Assembly (NCBI RefSeq): GCF_903946935.1
Contig: NZ_CAJAXH010000311.1
Coordinates: 1 to 64,000, forward strand
Reading direction: 5' to 3'
DNA from: an uncultured Thiodictyon sp.
Lineage (GTDB): Bacteria; Pseudomonadota; Gammaproteobacteria; Chromatiales; Chromatiaceae
DNA: 64,000 bases
In this document: positions 60,737 through 64,000 of the stretch, in pieces
How positions within the stretch are numbered: position 1 is the first letter of the stretch
How the letters are laid out: every line of letters begins with the position of its first letter
Translations under genes and position numbers: made by a program
Notes under the pieces: model-generated
What the model was told of the DNA's origin: nothing
What the model saw: the letters and a program-made list of their open reading frames with translations, nothing else
Databases searched by the model: none

Positions 60737-61999
60737 TCAGATCGGCGGCGGGGCGATCCGGTCGTGGACGTGCATCGCCCGTTTAGCCTCCAGGACGATC
60801 GCAAAGCTTACCCGTTCGAAGACCCGGAATACCATGAGGAGACCTGATCGCTCAAAGGGCCGGATATAGGTCGAGCGGTTAGGGCGCACATCGACCGTGG
60901 GTGGCACCGCCCCGTCGTGGCGCCACCGGCGGATCTCCTGGTTGTCGCCATACCAAAACGAGGTCGAGAGCGGCGTCTCCTCTTTCCAGGAGTCCCAATC
61001 CCCTCCGCCTTGTCGGACCAGGTCGGTTTCCTTGGTCCCGCCCTGAAACACCTCAAAGACATGGCCGGACTCGACCCGCTCGCGGGTCCCGGCATTGATG
61101 ATCACCACATCGAATTGCCCGACCTGGGTGACCCCGTTGAGTACGGCCAGGATTTCCGGGCGCAATCCCCGGGGCGCCGGACGTGGGAAGAAGTTTCGCA
61201 GCGGCTCGTCCTGGGACGCTGGGATCACCCGGTCACCGACGCCGACCTCGCGCTCCATGCGCAACACCTTCATCTTGGCCGGATCGCCGGTGCGCTCCAG
61301 TGCCGCGCTGGCGACAAAGGTCGCCAGATAGCCCAGTGTCTCGTTGGTCTTGGGGTCGCGCAGGGCCTCGCCTGGCCGCAGGATCTGGAAGCGGTCCGGT
61401 TTGACCGTGTCAATGCGTCTGACATAGACACTGTCGCCGACCCCGGCGACGAGATGCTCATCGGGAAAGCCCACGACATAGGACGCGCGCTTGATCTGGT
61501 CTGACTGCGCCACGTAGGGCTGGGTCAGGAAGGGGGCGATATAGGCGATCGGAATGGTCGGAATCGCCCCCTTCAGTAGCGAGGAGCGTACCTTTGGGCC
61601 GAGCCGCACCACCCGCATCCCCCCCCGATAGCCGACCACCGTCTCGCCGCCCCGATCCACGCCGATGCGCGGCTGCCCATCGACCATGGTGAGCCGCAGG
61701 ACGTCGCCCGGATAGATCAGGTCCGGGTCGCTGACATCCGTGTTCGCTCGCCAGACCTCGCGCCAGCGCCAAGGGTCGCGCAGGAAGCGGCCCGAGATAC
61801 TCCACAGCGTATCTGCGGGGCGCACCGTGTAGGACTCCGGGGCGCCCGGTCGCAGTTCGGCCGCGCGCGCGGCCGGGCCGGCCACGAGGCAAGCGGCCAG
61901 GAAGGCACCGGTCCAGCGGATTAAGACGGACCGCCGCGCGGTGCCGGGGCGCGGGTGCGGGCTGGTCGCGGGCGCGCGACCGACTGATTGGGGATGCAT
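60737..61999 (-). CDS. LysM domain protein of the dprA locus
   Basis: A 420-residue exported protein with a signal sequence (about residues 25-46), one LysM module (YTVRPADTLWSISGRFLRDPWRW to YPGDVLRL, about residues 57-105) and a C-terminal domain of unknown function. It is the conserved LysM-containing neighbour of dprA in proteobacteria and probably binds peptidoglycan. ATG 61999 follows GGAGGA; the frame stays open for 900 bases upstream, across the def gene, but that part is not coding. Divergent from def by about 200 bases. Confidence 0.88.
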   Translation of the reverse strand: MHPQSVGRAPATSPHPRPGTARRSVLIRWTGAFLAACLVAGPAARAAELRPGAPESYTVRPADTLWSISGRFLRDPWRWREVWRANTDVSDPDLIYPGDVLRLTMVDGQPRIGVDRGGETVVGYRGGMRVVRLGPKVRSSLLKGAIPTIPIAYIAPFLTQPYVAQSDQIKRASYVVGFPDEHLVAGVGDSVYVRRIDTVKPDRFQILRPGEALRDPKTNETLGYLATFVASAALERTGDPAKMKVLRMEREVGVGDRVIPASQDEPLRNFFPRPAPRGLRPEILAVLNGVTQVGQFDVVIINAGTRERVESGHVFEVFQGGTKETDLVRQGGGDWDSWKEETPLSTSFWYGDNQEIRRWRHDGAVPPTVDVRPNRSTYIRPFERSGLLMVFRVFERVSFAIVLEAKRAMHVHDRIAPPPI

Positions 62000-62200
62000 C
62001 ACTCCTCCGTTCGGGTCGATTCCGGATTCACCCGGCCCCATTGCGGGGTGTAGTATGAGGCGGATAGTAGCGCATGGGACTGCGGTGCTGCCAGCGGGCG
62101 GGCCGGCGGCCACCGCCGACCAATCCCCGCGGCGCCCCCCCAAGGTCCACGGCGAGCCCCATTTAACCCCTTTTGAGCCGCCTGCGGCACCTTCATCGAC

Positions 62201-62734
62201 ATGGCAAAGCTTCACATACTCACCTTCCCCGATCCGCGCCTGCGCCACCTGGCGGCACCAGTGGCACGCGTCGATTCTGCGGTCCGGCGGATCGTCGCGG
62301 ACATGTTCGAGACCATGTATAGCGCCCCGGGGATCGGGCTGGCCGCGCCCCAGGTGGATCTCCATCGGCAGATCGTGGTCATCGACGTCTCTGAGCAAAA
62401 CGACCGGCCCCTGTGCCTCATCAACCCGCAGATACTTGAGTTGCGAGGGGAAAAACAAGGGGAGGAGGGCTGCCTGTCGGTACCCGGGTTCTACGAGCCG
62501 GTCACCCGTGCCGAGTCCGTGCGGGTCAGCGCCCTGGACCGCGACGGCCAACCCTTCACCCTGGACACGGACGGACTGCTGGCGGTCTGCATCCAGCATG
62601 AGATCGACCACTTGCAGGGTAAGCTGTTCGTCGACCATATTTCGTTCCTGAAGCGTCAGCGCATCCGCCACAAGCTGGAACGCGACCATCGGCAGGGCAA
62701 ACCCGCGGAAACGCCGCGGCAGCGGGCCATCTGA
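62201..62734 (+). CDS. def: Peptide deformylase
   Basis: A 177-residue metalloenzyme that removes the N-formyl group from new proteins. The three motifs are complete: GIGLAAPQ (motif I), EEGCLSVPG (motif II, with the metal Cys) and QHEIDHLQG (motif III, HEXXH). It ends directly before the fmt start codon. Confidence 0.97.
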   Translation: MAKLHILTFPDPRLRHLAAPVARVDSAVRRIVADMFETMYSAPGIGLAAPQVDLHRQIVVIDVSEQNDRPLCLINPQILELRGEKQGEEGCLSVPGFYEPVTRAESVRVSALDRDGQPFTLDTDGLLAVCIQHEIDHLQGKLFVDHISFLKRQRIRHKLERDHRQGKPAETPRQRAI

Positions 62735-63664
62735 ATGCGCGTTATTTTCGCCGGAACCCCCGACTTTGCCGTGCCTAGCCTGGCCGCCCTGCTGGCCGCC
62801 GATTACGAGTTGGCGGCGGTCTATACCCAACCGGATCGTCCCGCCGGGCGCGGGCGCCGACTCCAGCAGAGTCCGGTCAAGCAGTTGGCCCTGGCCCACG
62901 GGTTGCCGGTGTACCAGCCTGAATCGCTCAAACGCGACCGGGCGGCGGTCGCGTCCCTAGTCGACCTCGGGGCCGACCTGATGGTGGTGGTCGCCTACGG
63001 GCTGCTCTTGCCGCAGCGCGTACTCGCGGCGCCGCGACTGGGATGCCTCAACGTCCACGCCTCGCTCCTGCCGCGTTGGCGCGGCGCGGCGCCCATCCAA
63101 CGCGCGGTGCTGGCCGGGGACGCGCACAGCGGCGTCTGCATCATGGGGATGGAGGCGGGCCTGGACACCGGGCCGGTCTACCACCGCTTGAGCATCCCGC
63201 TCGGCCCCCAGGAGACCGGCGGTGGGCTACATGACAAGCTCGCGGCACTCGGCGCGCGGGCGTTGCTGGAGGCCCTACCGGGGATCGCGGACGGCTCCCG
63301 GGTCGCTCAACCCCAGGACCCGGCGCTGGCCACCTATGCCCATAAACTCACGAAGGAGGAGGCCGACATCGATTGGACCCAACCGGCCGCGGCCATTGCC
63401 CGTCTGGTGCGCGCCTTCGACCCCTGGCCGGTGGCGCAGACCCGATTCCAGGGCGAACCCTTGCGGATCTGGTCGGCTCAGGTCGCTGAACCAAGCAGCA
63501 CCGCCGCCCCGGGGACCGTGGTCGCGGCGGATCGCATGGGGTTGCGGGTGGCCACCGGCGCCGGCTTGCTCGCGATCACCCGTCTGCAGCCGCCCGGCAA
63601 GCGCCCCATGGACGCTGCCGACTTTCTCAACGCCCGAGCGATGACTGGAGTGTGTCTTGGCTGA
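62735..63664 (+). CDS. fmt: Methionyl-tRNA formyltransferase
   Basis: A 309-residue enzyme formylating initiator Met-tRNA from 10-formyl-THF. The formyl transfer core shows [38 protein letters not shown] (catalytic Asn, His and the SLLP loop) and [12 protein letters not shown]; the C-terminal OB-like domain binds tRNA. The ATG follows the def stop with no gap, and the rsmB start overlaps its end. Confidence 0.97.
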   Translation: MRVIFAGTPDFAVPSLAALLAADYELAAVYTQPDRPAGRGRRLQQSPVKQLALAHGLPVYQPESLKRDRAAVASLVDLGADLMVVVAYGLLLPQRVLAAPRLGCLNVHASLLPRWRGAAPIQRAVLAGDAHSGVCIMGMEAGLDTGPVYHRLSIPLGPQETGGGLHDKLAALGARALLEALPGIADGSRVAQPQDPALATYAHKLTKEEADIDWTQPAAAIARLVRAFDPWPVAQTRFQGEPLRIWSAQVAEPSSTAAPGTVVAADRMGLRVATGAGLLAITRLQPPGKRPMDAADFLNARAMTGVCLG

Positions 63665-64000
63665 ACGCGGACCCAAAGACCCGACGGACCGCGACCGCCG
63701 CGCGACCCCATCCCCAAACCCACGGGACGCCAGCGGGCGCGAAAACCCCTGGGGCCGGGCCAAGGCGGGCGCCGCTCGCGCTGGCCCCACCGGGAACGCC
63801 CCCGCCCGGCGGGAGCGCCGCGGGGCGCCGCGGCGGGGGGATCAACCGGATACGCCACCCTCGCCATGGAGCGGCCCGGCCGACGCGGAACGCCAACCGG
63901 GCGCGGACGCCCGCGCCGCCGCCGCCTTGGCCATCCACCAGGTACGCGACCGCGGCCAATCGCTCACCCGGGTGATGAGCCAATCCGTCCTGCCCCGCCC
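63657..64000 (+). CDS. rsmB: 16S rRNA (cytosine-967-C5) methyltransferase RsmB, N-terminal part (cut by window end)
   Basis: An open frame from TTG 63657 to the window end (about 114 residues). The last 35 residues ([23 protein letters not shown]) match the start of the N-terminal NusB-like domain of RsmB, and the position after def-fmt is conserved. In front of this lies an 80-residue Pro/Arg/Gly-rich low-complexity stretch that most RsmB proteins do not have; the true start could be an internal codon. The frame overlaps fmt by 8 bases. Confidence 0.75.
   Translation, partial: MAERGPKDPTDRDRRATPSPNPRDASGRENPWGRAKAGAARAGPTGNAPARRERRGAPRRGDQPDTPPSPWSGPADAERQPGADARAAAALAIHQVRDRGQSLTRVMSQSVLPR

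Noticed and set aside
62000-62899. Upstream extension of the LysM protein frame
   Set aside because: It runs antisense through def; ATG 61999 has a strong ribosome site and begins a signal-bearing N-terminus.

Overview
The window reads as the chromosome of a GC-rich, nitrogen-fixing gammaproteobacterium, most likely a purple sulfur bacterium (Chromatiaceae) or close relative. The reasons are the nifL-nifA pair next to nif-type rnf genes under a sigma-54 promoter, a bifunctional CysNC, a small diheme cytochrome c, and a gammaproteobacterial origin block (glyQ-glyS-gmhB-plsC / dnaN-dnaA / rpmH-rnpA-yidD-yidC-mnmE). The genus is an inference; there is no 16S rRNA in the window.

Layout. 0-3.3 kb: an AT-richer MBOAT O-acetyltransferase plus a membrane-anchored partner. 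3.4-9.9 kb: nifLA and a divergent rnfB-rnfC-rnfH operon with a consensus sigma-54 promoter and a NifA-type upstream site, then a dead transporter fragment. 9.9-20 kb: ald, a small membrane protein, uvrB, a polysaccharide ATPase and chain-length pair, cysD-cysNC and an aspartate aminotransferase flanked by REP-like palindromes. 20-21.2 kb: tRNA-Asn and tRNA-Phe, each with a recognisable promoter. 21.2-27.5 kb: a type I restriction-modification operon in which hsdM, hsdS and hsdR are all damaged, while a translationally coupled two-gene insert between hsdS and hsdR (a DUF3800 protein and a 154-aa unknown) is intact. 27.6-42 kb: lipocalin, recD2, L,D-transpeptidase, two orphan ABC-transporter genes, DedA, diheme cytochrome, APC permease, apbE, secF-secD-yajC, an YcaR/Trm112-like protein and tsaC. 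42.4-56.3 kb: the replication-origin neighbourhood. 56.3-64 kb: topA-smg-dprA-lysM and, divergently, def-fmt-rsmB (cut by the window end).

The most interesting points are: (1) the DUF3800/154-aa pair kept intact inside a decaying restriction operon; (2) two DnaA-box/AT-rich modules about 8 kb apart, after dnaA and after mnmE, sharing an exact inverted 17-mer; (3) absence of recF-gyrB between dnaN and plsC, with an IS3 OrfA scar at that junction; (4) an rnfBCH set lacking rnfA, D, G and E but carrying its own nif-type promoter. No CRISPR array and no complete insertion sequence was found.
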